Below are positions 41,056-49,728 of a DNA stretch of 64,000 nucleotides, piece by piece. Numbering within the stretch: position 1 is the first letter of the stretch; every line of letters starts with the position of its first letter. Position numbers and translations under genes: made by a program. The notes below the pieces were generated by a model. It ran no database searches. It was not told where the DNA came from and saw only the letters and a list, made by a program, of their open reading frames with translations. The DNA is from Hymenobacter sp. UV11 (GTDB lineage Bacteria; Bacteroidota; Bacteroidia; Cytophagales; Hymenobacteraceae): contig NZ_SRII01000006.1 in the NCBI RefSeq assembly GCF_004684095.1, positions 248,001 through 312,000 on the forward strand. Reading direction: 5' to 3'.

Positions 41056-42729
41056 ATGCCCGACGAAGAAATTGCTGAAGAAAGCCTGCTGACGCCTACC
41101 GAGCCGGCTATTCAGGACCCACTGCTGCGCGAGTTGCTGGCCGAAAACCAGATAGCCCCGGCCGATAGTACCCTAGAAAAAGCCCAACCCCTACCCCCCG
41201 CCACGGAGGAAGTGGACTGCATCGTGATTGGCCTGGGGGCGGGCGGCGCGCCGCTGCTGGCCCGCCTGGCCCAAGCCGGGCTGAAGGTGGTGGCCCTGGA
41301 AGCCGGCCCTTGGCACAACCCCGAAAAAGACTTTGCCACCGACGAGCGCGCCCAGGATTTTCTATTTTGGAACGATGAGCGGCTGGCTGCCGGCGGCGAC
41401 CCGCTGGCGATGGGCAAGAACAACTCGGGCACCGGCGTGGGCGGCTCAACGCTGCACTACACGGCCTACACGCCCCGCCCGCTGCCCGACGACCTGCACA
41501 TTAAGCGCGACTTTGGCGTGGGCGAAGACTGGCCCCTGACTTATGACGACCTGGCGCCATACTACGCCGAGGTTGAGCGCTTTATCGGCGTATCGGGCCC
41601 TACCCCCTACCCCTGGGGGCCAGCCCGGCCCACGGGCTACCCCATGGCTCCGCTGCCCCTCAATAGCGCCGCCCAGCTGATGGTGCGCGGGGCTGAGAAG
41701 ATTGGGATTCAGACCTCACCGGCGCCCAACGCGGCGCTGTCGGCTCGCTACTTTCAGGAAGGGGTAGGCTGGCGCGAGGCCTGCACCAACCGCGGCTTTT
41801 GCCAGGCTGGCTGCTCCAACGGGGCGAAGTCGAGCATGGACGTGACGTTTATTCCGCTGGCGGTGAAGCATGGGGCCGACATTCGGCCCAATAGCTTCGT
41901 AACGGAGATTGAGCGCAATGAGCGGGGCCACGTATCGGCAGTGGTGTACGTGCAGAATGGCCAAAACCACCGTTTGGCCTGCAAAAACCTGTTTCTCTGC
42001 GGTGGTTCGGTTGAGACGCCGCGCCTGCTGCTGCTCAACGAGCTGGCCCTCACCAGCGGGCAGGTGGGCCGCAACCTGATGGCCCACCCCGGCCTGCAAG
42101 TGTGGGGTACTTTCCCCGACGAGGTGCGGCCGAACAAAGGCATTCCGGGCGGCCTCATCTCGCAGGATACGCACCGGCCCAAAGATGCCGACTTTGTGGG
42201 CGGCTACCTGCTGCAAAGTATTGGCGTGATGCCGGTTACGTTTTCAGGCCAGGTGGCGCGGGGGCGCAAGCTGTGGGGCCAGCCGCTGCGCGACTACATG
42301 CGGCAGTTCAACCACATCGCGGGCATCAACATCTTGGGCGACTGCCTGCCCCACACCAGCAACTACCTGGAGCTGAGCGACGAGCAGGACGCCCGCCAGC
42401 TGCCCAAGCCGCGCCTGCACTTCACGGCCCAGGAAAACGAGCACCGCATGAACGCCCACGCCGAGAAGGTGATGCGCGACATCTGGGCTGCCGCCGGCGC
42501 CACCGACATCTGGTCGTTTCAGCGCTATGCGCACGTCATCGGCACGGCCCGCATGGGCCTGAGCGGCGACGATGCCGTGGTGGACCGCGACGGCCGCGCC
42601 TTCGATGTGCCCAACCTCTACATCTGCGATAACTCGGTGTTTCCGAGCGCGTTGAGCGTAAACCCGGCGCTGACAATTATGGCGCTCAGCCTGCGCACGG
42701 CCGACCGGTTTTTGGCGAACAACGTGTAG
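41056..42729 (+). CDS. GMC-family oxidoreductase (gluconate/sugar dehydrogenase flavoprotein)
   Basis: A 557-residue FAD-dependent GMC oxidoreductase. N-terminal dinucleotide fold CIVIGLGAGGAPLLARLAQA, GMC signatures GKNNSGTGVGGSTLHYTAYT and LFLCGGSVETPRLLLLNE, cluster-type Cys motif TNRGFCQAGCSNGAKSS, and C-terminal His/Asn core (AHVIGTARMG, SVNPALTIMAL). The FCQAGCSNG region is typical of the gluconate 2-dehydrogenase large subunit. Acts on a sugar or sugar acid with the small subunit encoded just upstream; an electron-accepting cytochrome subunit is not seen nearby. The frame extends upstream through the repeat to 40879, but ATG 41056 is the natural start. Confidence 0.9.
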   Translation: MPDEEIAEESLLTPTEPAIQDPLLRELLAENQIAPADSTLEKAQPLPPATEEVDCIVIGLGAGGAPLLARLAQAGLKVVALEAGPWHNPEKDFATDERAQDFLFWNDERLAAGGDPLAMGKNNSGTGVGGSTLHYTAYTPRPLPDDLHIKRDFGVGEDWPLTYDDLAPYYAEVERFIGVSGPTPYPWGPARPTGYPMAPLPLNSAAQLMVRGAEKIGIQTSPAPNAALSARYFQEGVGWREACTNRGFCQAGCSNGAKSSMDVTFIPLAVKHGADIRPNSFVTEIERNERGHVSAVVYVQNGQNHRLACKNLFLCGGSVETPRLLLLNELALTSGQVGRNLMAHPGLQVWGTFPDEVRPNKGIPGGLISQDTHRPKDADFVGGYLLQSIGVMPVTFSGQVARGRKLWGQPLRDYMRQFNHIAGINILGDCLPHTSNYLELSDEQDARQLPKPRLHFTAQENEHRMNAHAEKVMRDIWAAAGATDIWSFQRYAHVIGTARMGLSGDDAVVDRDGRAFDVPNLYICDNSVFPSALSVNPALTIMALSLRTADRFLANNV

Positions 42730-42800
42730 GGCGAGCTTTAGTTTGCTTTTATATCATTGACTGCTAACTCATTAAAGGCAAGCTAAAGCTTACCCTACAC
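42724..42800. repeat. REP-like inverted repeat, family A
   Basis: Left arm 42724-42746 (GTGTAGGGCGAGCTTTAG) contains the GMC stop codon; right arm 42777-42800 (GGCAAGCTAAAGCTTACC) ends 3 bases before the next ATG. Confidence 0.88.
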
Positions 42801-42803
42801 TTC

Positions 42804-44138
42804 ATGAAATCCTTCCTAACTGAAATCAAGAGCCACTTTGGCAGCGGCGACTACGAGGGCGACCAGTTTGGGGGCGCGCGTGGGCACAATGGCAGCGGCC
42901 TACCCACGGGTTTGCCTAACAACTTCATGTTTGCCACCGGCATTGAGTGCAGCTACCCAACCATCGACCAGGGCAAAACCCGGCGCGACCAGCTGGCCGA
43001 GTGCGACCACTACAATCGCTACAAAGAAGACCTGGGCCTGGTGAAGGAAATGGGCCTGAAGGTGTTGCGTTATGGATTGCCCTACTACAGCATTCAGCAG
43101 AGCCCCGATAAATACGACTGGGAATTCGCGGACCTGGCCATGGCGGAAATGCAGCGCCTGGGCATCACGCCCATTCTGGATTTGATGCACTTTGGCGTGC
43201 CCGACTGGCTGGGTAATTTTCAGAACCCCGAGCTGCCGGTGCACTTCGCCGCCTACTGCGAGGAAGTGGCCAAGCGCTACCCCTGGGTGCGCTACTACAC
43301 GCCGGTAAACGAGATTTACGTCACGGCCCGGTCGAGCGCCAAGGATGGCGTCTGGAACGAGCAGCTGAAGTCGGACCAGGGGTTTGTGACGGCGCTCAAG
43401 CACACGGTAGCGGCCAGCATTATGGGTACTCAGCGCATTGCCAAGCACCGGCCCGACTGCGTAATCGTGCAGAGCGAATCGGCGGAGTTTACCCACGAGC
43501 TGCGGGCCGAGCGCACCGATGCCGTGCAGCTGGAAAACAAGCTGCGCTTTGCTTCGCTGGACTTGCTCTACGCCCATCAGCCCGACGGCGAGGTACTCAA
43601 CTACCTCTACGACAACGGCATGACTCGGCGCGAGTACGACTGGTTTATGGCCGGCGAGCCGCCCGGCTACCAGGTGATGGGCAACGACTACTACGGCCGC
43701 AACGAGAAGATAATGCTGCCCGACGGCAGCATTCAAACCAGCATGGACGTGCTGGGCTGGTATACCATTACCCACGACTACTACCAGCGCTACAAGAAGC
43801 CGGTGATGCACACCGAAACCAACGTGTTTGATGCTAAGGAAGCTCCGCTGTGGCTCTGGAAGCAGTGGGTCAACATCCTGCGTATTCGCAAGGAAGGCGT
43901 GCCGGTGCTGGGCTTTACGTGGTATTCGCTCATCGACCAGATTGACTGGGAAAACGGCCTGGCCGAGAAAAAAGGCACCGTGAATGCCTGCGGCCTCTAC
44001 GACCTCGACCGCAAGCCCCGCCCCGTAGCCGATGCCTACAAGATGCTTTTGCAGGAATACGGGCAGATTACCATCGTGCCCCACGGCGAATTGTTTGAGG
44101 TAACCGACCGCCCGGCCACCCTCAAAGTAGAAGTCTGA
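42804..44138 (+). CDS. Family 1-like glycoside hydrolase
   Basis: A 444-residue TIM-barrel protein similar to GH1 beta-glucosidases. Acid/base candidate Glu170 in YYTPVNEIYV (the usual NEP is NEI), nucleophile candidate Glu338 in VMHTETNVFD, plus FMFATGIECSYPT, DLMHFGVPDWLG and VMGNDYYGRNE. No signal peptide, so cytosolic. The distant NEI motif suggests a specialised subgroup; substrate unknown. The neighbouring GMC dehydrogenase and SDR suggest work on a disaccharide or glycoside that yields an oxidised sugar; that is inference. Confidence 0.85.
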   Translation: MKSFLTEIKSHFGSGDYEGDQFGGARGHNGSGLPTGLPNNFMFATGIECSYPTIDQGKTRRDQLAECDHYNRYKEDLGLVKEMGLKVLRYGLPYYSIQQSPDKYDWEFADLAMAEMQRLGITPILDLMHFGVPDWLGNFQNPELPVHFAAYCEEVAKRYPWVRYYTPVNEIYVTARSSAKDGVWNEQLKSDQGFVTALKHTVAASIMGTQRIAKHRPDCVIVQSESAEFTHELRAERTDAVQLENKLRFASLDLLYAHQPDGEVLNYLYDNGMTRREYDWFMAGEPPGYQVMGNDYYGRNEKIMLPDGSIQTSMDVLGWYTITHDYYQRYKKPVMHTETNVFDAKEAPLWLWKQWVNILRIRKEGVPVLGFTWYSLIDQIDWENGLAEKKGTVNACGLYDLDRKPRPVADAYKMLLQEYGQITIVPHGELFEVTDRPATLKVEV

Positions 44139-44175
44139 GAGGGCCCGATTTGGCTTTTTAGGAGGGCCTGTTACT

Positions 44176-44221
44176 GCCCTACCCCCCTGCGCCCGGTTGG
44201 CTTGGCGCAGGGGGGTAGGGC
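44176..44221. repeat. Perfect 18-bp palindrome containing the CTACCCCCC motif
   Basis: GCCCTACCCCCCTGCGCC and its exact inverted copy, 10-base spacer. Located 37 bases after the GH1-like gene; may act as a terminator hairpin (no T-run). Confidence 0.85.
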
Positions 44222-44358
44222 GGTTGAGTGAGCGGGCATGGGCTTTACACTTTTATTCGGCCCATTGGTGGCGGAACTTGTTGCTATGCAGCGGTGCTTT
44301 GCGTAAATTGCGGACGCAACCTTCTATTTGCCCATCCCGCGCCTATTGCTCTAATTAT

Positions 44359-46944
44359 ATGAAATTTACCGTTTCGCTACTGCTGCTGGGCCTGCTATTG
44401 ACGGGGCAGTTGGCAGTGGCCCAACGCATCACCCTTAGTGGGCAGGTAGTGGAGGCTACCTCGGGCGAGCCCGTGCCATTCGCGTCCATCTTTGTACCCC
44501 GCACCAGCACGGGCATTACGGCCGATGTGGAGGGCAGATTCAAGCTTACCGTGGCAAACGCGCCCGACTCGCTGGCAGCTTCGTCGCTGGGGTTTCTGAC
44601 GCTGCGGCGCAAGCTGACGGATGCCCCGCAGCAAACCATTTTGTTTCGCCTCAAGAAAGGCGGGGGGGTAGCGCTGGCCGAAGTAGTAGTAAGCTCGCGG
44701 CAGCCCGAAAATCCCGCCTTCCGCATCTTGCGCGAGGTGCAGAAGCACAAGCCCGAGAATGAGCGCACTGCCCTGCGCTCGGCCGAGTTTGGCTCCTACA
44801 ACCGCATTGAGGTGAGCCTGGCCGACCTGCCCAAATCGATGGCCAACCGCAAGGTGGTGAAGGACATTCGGGCGCTGGCCGTGCGCCAGGGTGCCGCCGC
44901 CGCTGCCGACCCCGACGCGCCCCTACCCCTCTTTGCCTCGGAGGTAGGCTCGCAGGTGTACGTGAAGTATGGCCCGCCCCTGCACCGCCGCGAGGACATC
45001 AAGCATAAGCAGATGCGCGGCGCCGGCCCTCGCGAGGGCTCGGTGCTGAGCCAGATGCTGGGCTCGAACTTCCAGAACTTCGACTTTTATCCTAACTGGC
45101 AAAATATTCTGGGTAAAGACTTTATCTCGCCCATTTCGGCGGGCGGGCGCCTCACCTACGACTACGACTTGCAGGACTCGCTGCTGGTGGGCCAGGACGT
45201 ATGTTACAAAATCCGGGTGACGCCCCGGCGCTCGCACGATTTGGCCTTCGCGGGCACCATCTGGATTACGAAGGAAGGCTACGCCCTGCGCCGCCTCGAC
45301 GTGATAGCCAGCGAGCACGCCAACCTCAACTTCGTGACTGACCTGCGCATTTTTCAGGAGCTGACGCCGCCGGCCCAAGGGCCGGGCCTGGCCGCCCGCA
45401 CCCGCCTGGTGGTAGCCATCCAGCCGGGTGATAAGCAGGCGGCCATGCGCGTGCGCTTCACCACGGTGAACTCCGATTTTCGGCGCAACGTGGAGCACGA
45501 CGGGTCGTTCTATAACCAGCCCATCGTGTCGACGGTGATGGAGCCGGGCACCGACAACGAAACCAGCGGCCTGGTGAGCGGCCTGCGGCAGAAAGGCGAA
45601 ACGGAGGGCTACTTCGATAAAAACCGGCCCGATACCCTGAGCCTGAGCGAGCGCCAGACCTTTGCCGTGCTTGACTCGGCCCGCGAGCTGCCCTCGGTGC
45701 GCAATACCCTCGACTGGATTGACGTCTTTATCAACGGCTACAAGCGGGTGGGGGGCGAAAACAGCAAGATTGAGCTGGGGCCCATCATCAACACCTTCGC
45801 TTTCAACAACTACGAAGGCGCCCGCTTTCGCTTCGGATTCCGCACCACGCCAGCGTTCAGCCGCAACTGGGTGCTGCAGCCCTACGTGGCTTACGGCACC
45901 CATGATGGGCGCATGAAATACGGCGTAAAAGCCAATTACATTGCCGAGCGCAGGCACTGGACAGTAATAACGGGCGAGTTTCGCCACGATGTGGAGCAGG
46001 CTGCTTTGCTTGATAACGACTTCCTACCCGACAACAATCTCTTCGTAGCCGCTTCGCGCTGGGGGCGCTTCACGGAGGGCCGGCCGGTTCTGCGCGACCT
46101 GATGACGCTGGGCGTGCAACGCGATTTATTTCACGGCTTCACGCAGTCGGTAACGCTGCGCGAACAAAACGTGAAGTATCTCAATGACTATTTCACGCCG
46201 CTCGATTTTGGCCAGGGTGCCCTAACCAACGTAACGTTGACCGAGTTGGTGATGGAGTCACGCTACGCCCCTGATGAGAACCTGGTGCAGGCCGAAAACC
46301 GGCGCCGGGCCATTGGCCTTAAGCGCTGGCCGGTTTTCAGCTTGCGTTATATTATCGGCGGCCGCGATTTCTTTACGGAGTCGCGGGCGGCTTATCAGAA
46401 ATTCAACCTGGCGGTGACGCAAACCGTATCGGCGGGCTATTTTGGCCGCCTTAGCTACCGAGTGGAGGGCAACTACACCAATGACCGCCTGCCCGCCGCG
46501 TTCCTAAAGATTCCGCTGGGCAATCAAACCCCGTTCTACAACGCCAATGCGTTTAACCTGATGAACTACTTTGAATTTGTGACCGACCGCTCCGTATCGG
46601 TGCGGCTCGACCACCATTTCGAAGGCGTTATCCTGAATGCTATTCCCGGCATCCGCAGCCTCAACTGGCGCCTGGTGGCCACGGCCAATGCCCTCTACGG
46701 TGGCCTGCTGGATAAAAACCAGCGGCAAATGCGGATGCTACCCGGCGGCCGCACGTTATATCCTTACCCAAGCCTGAACAAGGTGCCTTACGTGGAGGTA
46801 GGCTACGGTATAGAAAATATCTTCAAGTTTGTTCGAGTCGACTTCATCCACCGCCTCACCTACCGCGAAGACCACGACCTCGACCCTAACTCCATGAACC
46901 CGCGCAACTTTGGCATCAAAGTGGGCGCGCAGTTCCGGCTCTGA
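44359..46944 (+). CDS. DUF5686 outer-membrane protein with carboxypeptidase-like regulatory domain
   Basis: An 861-residue envelope protein. Signal peptide MKFTVSLLLLGLLLTGQLAV; residues about 22-115 form a carboxypeptidase-regulatory-like beta-sandwich (TLSGQVVEATSGEPVPFASI); the remainder matches the Bacteroidota DUF5686 layout, ending in many short beta-strands and a terminal Phe-x-Leu (GIKVGAQFRL), as in outer-membrane barrels. Function unknown; relatives are abundant in Bacteroidota. The frame is open upstream to 44197, but ATG 44359 starts the signal peptide. Convergent with rpiA, 28 bases apart. Confidence 0.9.
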   Translation: MKFTVSLLLLGLLLTGQLAVAQRITLSGQVVEATSGEPVPFASIFVPRTSTGITADVEGRFKLTVANAPDSLAASSLGFLTLRRKLTDAPQQTILFRLKKGGGVALAEVVVSSRQPENPAFRILREVQKHKPENERTALRSAEFGSYNRIEVSLADLPKSMANRKVVKDIRALAVRQGAAAAADPDAPLPLFASEVGSQVYVKYGPPLHRREDIKHKQMRGAGPREGSVLSQMLGSNFQNFDFYPNWQNILGKDFISPISAGGRLTYDYDLQDSLLVGQDVCYKIRVTPRRSHDLAFAGTIWITKEGYALRRLDVIASEHANLNFVTDLRIFQELTPPAQGPGLAARTRLVVAIQPGDKQAAMRVRFTTVNSDFRRNVEHDGSFYNQPIVSTVMEPGTDNETSGLVSGLRQKGETEGYFDKNRPDTLSLSERQTFAVLDSARELPSVRNTLDWIDVFINGYKRVGGENSKIELGPIINTFAFNNYEGARFRFGFRTTPAFSRNWVLQPYVAYGTHDGRMKYGVKANYIAERRHWTVITGEFRHDVEQAALLDNDFLPDNNLFVAASRWGRFTEGRPVLRDLMTLGVQRDLFHGFTQSVTLREQNVKYLNDYFTPLDFGQGALTNVTLTELVMESRYAPDENLVQAENRRRAIGLKRWPVFSLRYIIGGRDFFTESRAAYQKFNLAVTQTVSAGYFGRLSYRVEGNYTNDRLPAAFLKIPLGNQTPFYNANAFNLMNYFEFVTDRSVSVRLDHHFEGVILNAIPGIRSLNWRLVATANALYGGLLDKNQRQMRMLPGGRTLYPYPSLNKVPYVEVGYGIENIFKFVRVDFIHRLTYREDHDLDPNSMNPRNFGIKVGAQFRL

Positions 46945-46972
46945 GGCAGGGTAGGGCGCGGCCCTACCCCCC

Positions 46973-47725
46973 CTACGGCAGCTCGGCAAACTCGGTGGCG
47001 GGCCGGGCGCTCTGGCCCGGGCGCAGCACCTGTGCCTGCCCATCCTGGATGATAACGGCCGCCTGCGCCAGGCCCAGAAACAGGCCGTGCTCCACAATAC
47101 CGGGGATGGTTTTGAGCTGCGCGGCCAGGCGCTCGGCGTCGGCAATTTGCCCGAAGTGGCAATCTACCAGCAGGTTTTTCTGGTCGGAGTAAACGGGTGC
47201 GCTAGGGTCGTCTTTAGCCATGCGCAGGGCGGGCGCGCCGCCGAGCTTTTCCACGGCATCGAGCACCCAGGGCAGCGCGAAGGGCACCACCTCCAGGGGC
47301 AGCGGAAACCGGCCTAGGCGCGGCACCAGCTTGCTCGAATCGGCAATGACGAGCAGGTAGCGCGAGGCGGTTTCGAGTACTTTTTCGCGCAGCAGCGCCC
47401 CGCCGCCACCCTTGATGAGGCGCAGCTCGGGGTCGAGCTCATCGGCGCCATCCACGGCTAGGTCGAAGGTGAGGCCGCGCCGGGGTTCCAGCAGCGGAAT
47501 GCCCACCTGCCGCGCCAGCGCCTCGCTGGCCACCGAGGTAGCGAGGCCCTGCACTTTCAGGCCCTGGCGCACCCGCTCGCCAAGCTGGGTAATGAAGTGG
47601 GCCGACGTGGTGCCGGTGCCCAGGCCCAGTACCATGCCATCGCGTACCCAGCCCACGGCAGCGGCGGCGGCCTGGGCTTTTTCCTGTTCCTGGGGCGAGA
47701 GGGCGGGGGCGTTGGGCGCAGTCAT
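46973..47725 (-). CDS. rpiA: Ribose-5-phosphate isomerase A
   Basis: A 250-residue RpiA, interconverting ribose 5-phosphate and ribulose 5-phosphate in the pentose phosphate pathway. Motifs: VLGLGTGTTSAHFI, LATSVASEALARQVGI, DLAVDGADELDPELRLIKGG (catalytic Asp and Lys/Gly block) and REKVLETASRYLLVIADSSK. Longer than the E. coli enzyme by about 30 residues, mainly at both ends. Divergent from the EamA transporter; the 103 bases between hold a TAATTTTG box for the transporter. Confidence 0.96.
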   Translation of the reverse strand: MTAPNAPALSPQEQEKAQAAAAAVGWVRDGMVLGLGTGTTSAHFITQLGERVRQGLKVQGLATSVASEALARQVGIPLLEPRRGLTFDLAVDGADELDPELRLIKGGGGALLREKVLETASRYLLVIADSSKLVPRLGRFPLPLEVVPFALPWVLDAVEKLGGAPALRMAKDDPSAPVYSDQKNLLVDCHFGQIADAERLAAQLKTIPGIVEHGLFLGLAQAAVIIQDGQAQVLRPGQSARPATEFAELP

Positions 47726-47816
47726 GGGGGGTAGGGCTAAGTAGCGGATATAAAACCTGGGGCAATGTTACGGCAGCGCCGCCAGCGGCGGGCCAACCGG
47801 GCGCGGCCGCCGGGCG

Positions 47817-47824
47817 TAATTTTG
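47817..47824 (+). promoter_or_regulatory. Bacteroidota -7 box (TAATTTTG) before the EamA transporter
   Basis: Exact TAnnTTTG match ending 4 bases before the ATG at 47829, suggesting a leaderless transcript. No clear -33 TTG. Confidence 0.45.
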
Positions 47825-47828
47825 CCGC

Positions 47829-48812
47829 ATGCCCGCCCCCGCCCTACCCCCCCTCGCCCCCACCACGCCTGCCGAGCTGACGCCCCCGGCCGCAGCGCCC
47901 GCGGTGGCGCCGGCCAGCCCGGCGCCCTCGGTGGCGGCCTGGGCGCTGCTGCTGGTGCTGTCGCTCATCTGGGGCACGTCGTTTATTCTGATGAAGAAGG
48001 GGCTAGTAGTGTTTTCGGCGCTGGAGCTAGGGGCTACGCGGGTGAGCGTGGCGGCGCTACTGCTGCTGCCGTTTGCGCTGCGCGAAATGGGGCGCGTCGA
48101 GCGGAGTCGGCTCAAATGGCTGGCGCTCAGCGGCACGGTAGGCACACTCATTCCGGCATTTTTATTTGCCTACGCCGAAACGCGGCTGGCCTCGGGGCTG
48201 GCGGGCGTGCTCAATGCCCTCACGGCAGTGTTTGCGCTACTCGTGGGCGCGCTGTTTTTTGGGCAGCGCCTCACCGGGGCGCGGGTGCTGGGCATCGGGC
48301 TGGGCCTGTTGGGCACGGTGGTGCTGATGCTGCTGGGTGGCAGCGCCAGCACCAATGCCCCGGCCGGCGGCGTGGGCAACGCTTGGTACGGCGGCTACAT
48401 TGTGGTGGCCACCGTGGGCTACGGCCTCAGTGTGAACGTGATAAAGCACCGCCTGCACGCGCTCACGCCGGTGGCCGTGACGTCGCTGCTGCTGCTCATC
48501 ATCGGGGGGCCGGCGCTGGCGTACTTACTGCTGGGCACGGGTTTCGCGCACAAGCTGGCTACGGTGCCGGGCGCGTGGGCGGCGTTTGGCTACATCGCGC
48601 TGCTGGCCACGCTGAGCACGGCCGTGGCTACGCTGCTGTTTAATATGCTGCTGCAGCGCTCCACCACGCTCTTTGCCTCGTCGAGCACCTACCTCATTCC
48701 CATTGTGGCGTTGGCCTGGGGTGCGCTCGACGGCGAGGCTTTCAACCTGTGGCACGCGGCAGGCATGGCCATTATTCTGGCCGGCGTGTTCATCATTCAC
48801 CGGGCACGATAG
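47829..48812 (+). CDS. EamA/DMT-family transporter
   Basis: A 327-residue inner-membrane protein with ten predicted helices in two EamA repeats: WALLLVLSLIWGTSFILMKK and the second AVATLLFNMLLQRSTTLFAS with YLIPIVALAWG. The Ala/Pro-rich N-terminal 35 residues are unusual. Drug/metabolite transporter family members export amino acids, purines or other metabolites; substrate unknown. Its stop codon marks the beginning of repeat family B. Confidence 0.9.
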   Translation: MPAPALPPLAPTTPAELTPPAAAPAVAPASPAPSVAAWALLLVLSLIWGTSFILMKKGLVVFSALELGATRVSVAALLLLPFALREMGRVERSRLKWLALSGTVGTLIPAFLFAYAETRLASGLAGVLNALTAVFALLVGALFFGQRLTGARVLGIGLGLLGTVVLMLLGGSASTNAPAGGVGNAWYGGYIVVATVGYGLSVNVIKHRLHALTPVAVTSLLLLIIGGPALAYLLLGTGFAHKLATVPGAWAAFGYIALLATLSTAVATLLFNMLLQRSTTLFASSSTYLIPIVALAWGALDGEAFNLWHAAGMAIILAGVFIIHRAR

Positions 48813-48905
48813 GTAAGTGGGTAGATGAGCAAGGGATAAATGGGCGATTGGTAATTGAGTAGGTTTTTAAAAATTCTTTCCTCATTTACTCACTTACCCA
48901 TCTAC
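48811..48905. repeat. Inverted repeat, family B, overlapping the RAYT stop
   Basis: Left arm 48811-48842 (TAGGTAAGTGGGTAGATGAG) and right arm 48879-48905 (CATTTACTCACTTACCCATC). It begins at the EamA stop and contains the last codons and stop (48894-48896) of the RAYT gene. Related units are at 6693 and 9987. Confidence 0.85.
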
Positions 48906-49484
48906 ATAAGGCCACTCTTGGTAGCGCTGGGAAAGGCCTGCCTGCCGGGGCTGGCCGCCCACGTAGGCCAGAATACGGGCCAGCTCGGCGGCATCGGCCA
49001 CGGGGTAGTCGTGCCAGCCGGGCTGCCAGAACGGGGCTTCGGGTGGCAGCTTGGGGCGCACGAGGCGGCGGCAGGCGGCGGCCGTGCGCTGGTGCAGCAG
49101 GTCGAGAGCTTTGGCGAGGGCCAGGCCGCTGCGGGCGGGCAGGTGCAGCACGAGGTGCGCGTGGTTGGGCAAGATGGCGAAGCCCTGCACTACGAAACCG
49201 GTTTCTTCGAGCATCATGATTTCACCGGCCAGCACTTCTGCCATTTTCTCGTTTTCGAAGTGGCGTGGGCCGGTGCTGGCTTGGTCGAGGGCCGCGTCGA
49301 ATTTGGCAAAAAAGGCTTTCTGGGCGCGGCGATGGTCGAGGCCGGCCGCCTGGGCCGCCCGCAAGTCGGCTTGCAGCGTGCGGGTAGCGGCGGCCGGGAG
49401 GGTGCCGGGTAGGCGTAGCGTGAGCAAAACGGTTTCGCCGAGGGACATGCAGGAGAAGTGGAAGTGCGGGTACACTCTTCGCAC
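48894..49484 (-). mobile_element. REP-associated tyrosine transposase (RAYT, IS200/IS605-like Y1)
   Basis: A 196-residue protein with the Y1 transposase layout: HUH motif in AILPNHAHLVLHLP (His108, His110), the conserved middle FWQPGWHDYPV and the C-terminal helix ARILAYVGGQPRQAGL, whose Tyr174 is the candidate catalytic tyrosine (usual form YI..NPVRAGLV). RAYTs are single-copy domesticated transposases that spread REP sequences by cutting single-stranded hairpins. The gene's own 3' end overlaps repeat family B, a REP-like family found elsewhere in the window. Alternative start ATG 49448 gives 184 residues. Confidence 0.87.
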
Positions 49485-49728
49485 AGGGAGGCAAGCAGCT
49501 CCTTAGGCGGCCGGGCGCCAGACCTGGGGCGTTGTCCCGGCGCGTTAATTTACGCACGAAGCCAGCAGTATTTCTTCCTTTATACCTTGTTCTACTTCAA
49601 GCCCTACTTCTAAAACTGGCTGGGGTAGCCCGGTGGGCAGCAAGCTGCTGGCCGCCTTGCAGCCGGGGGCAGCCCCGGTGGCCTAGCCTCGGCAACGTGC
49701 GGTGGCAGGAGGCCGTTAGCTCGTCTGT

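Noticed and set aside
42900-44084. 394-codon antisense frame opposite the GH1-like gene
   Set aside because: A shadow of the GC-rich real gene; no domain and no start context. Similar antisense frames at 5323-6387, 8049-9146, 44923-45987 and 53492-54526 are rejected too.
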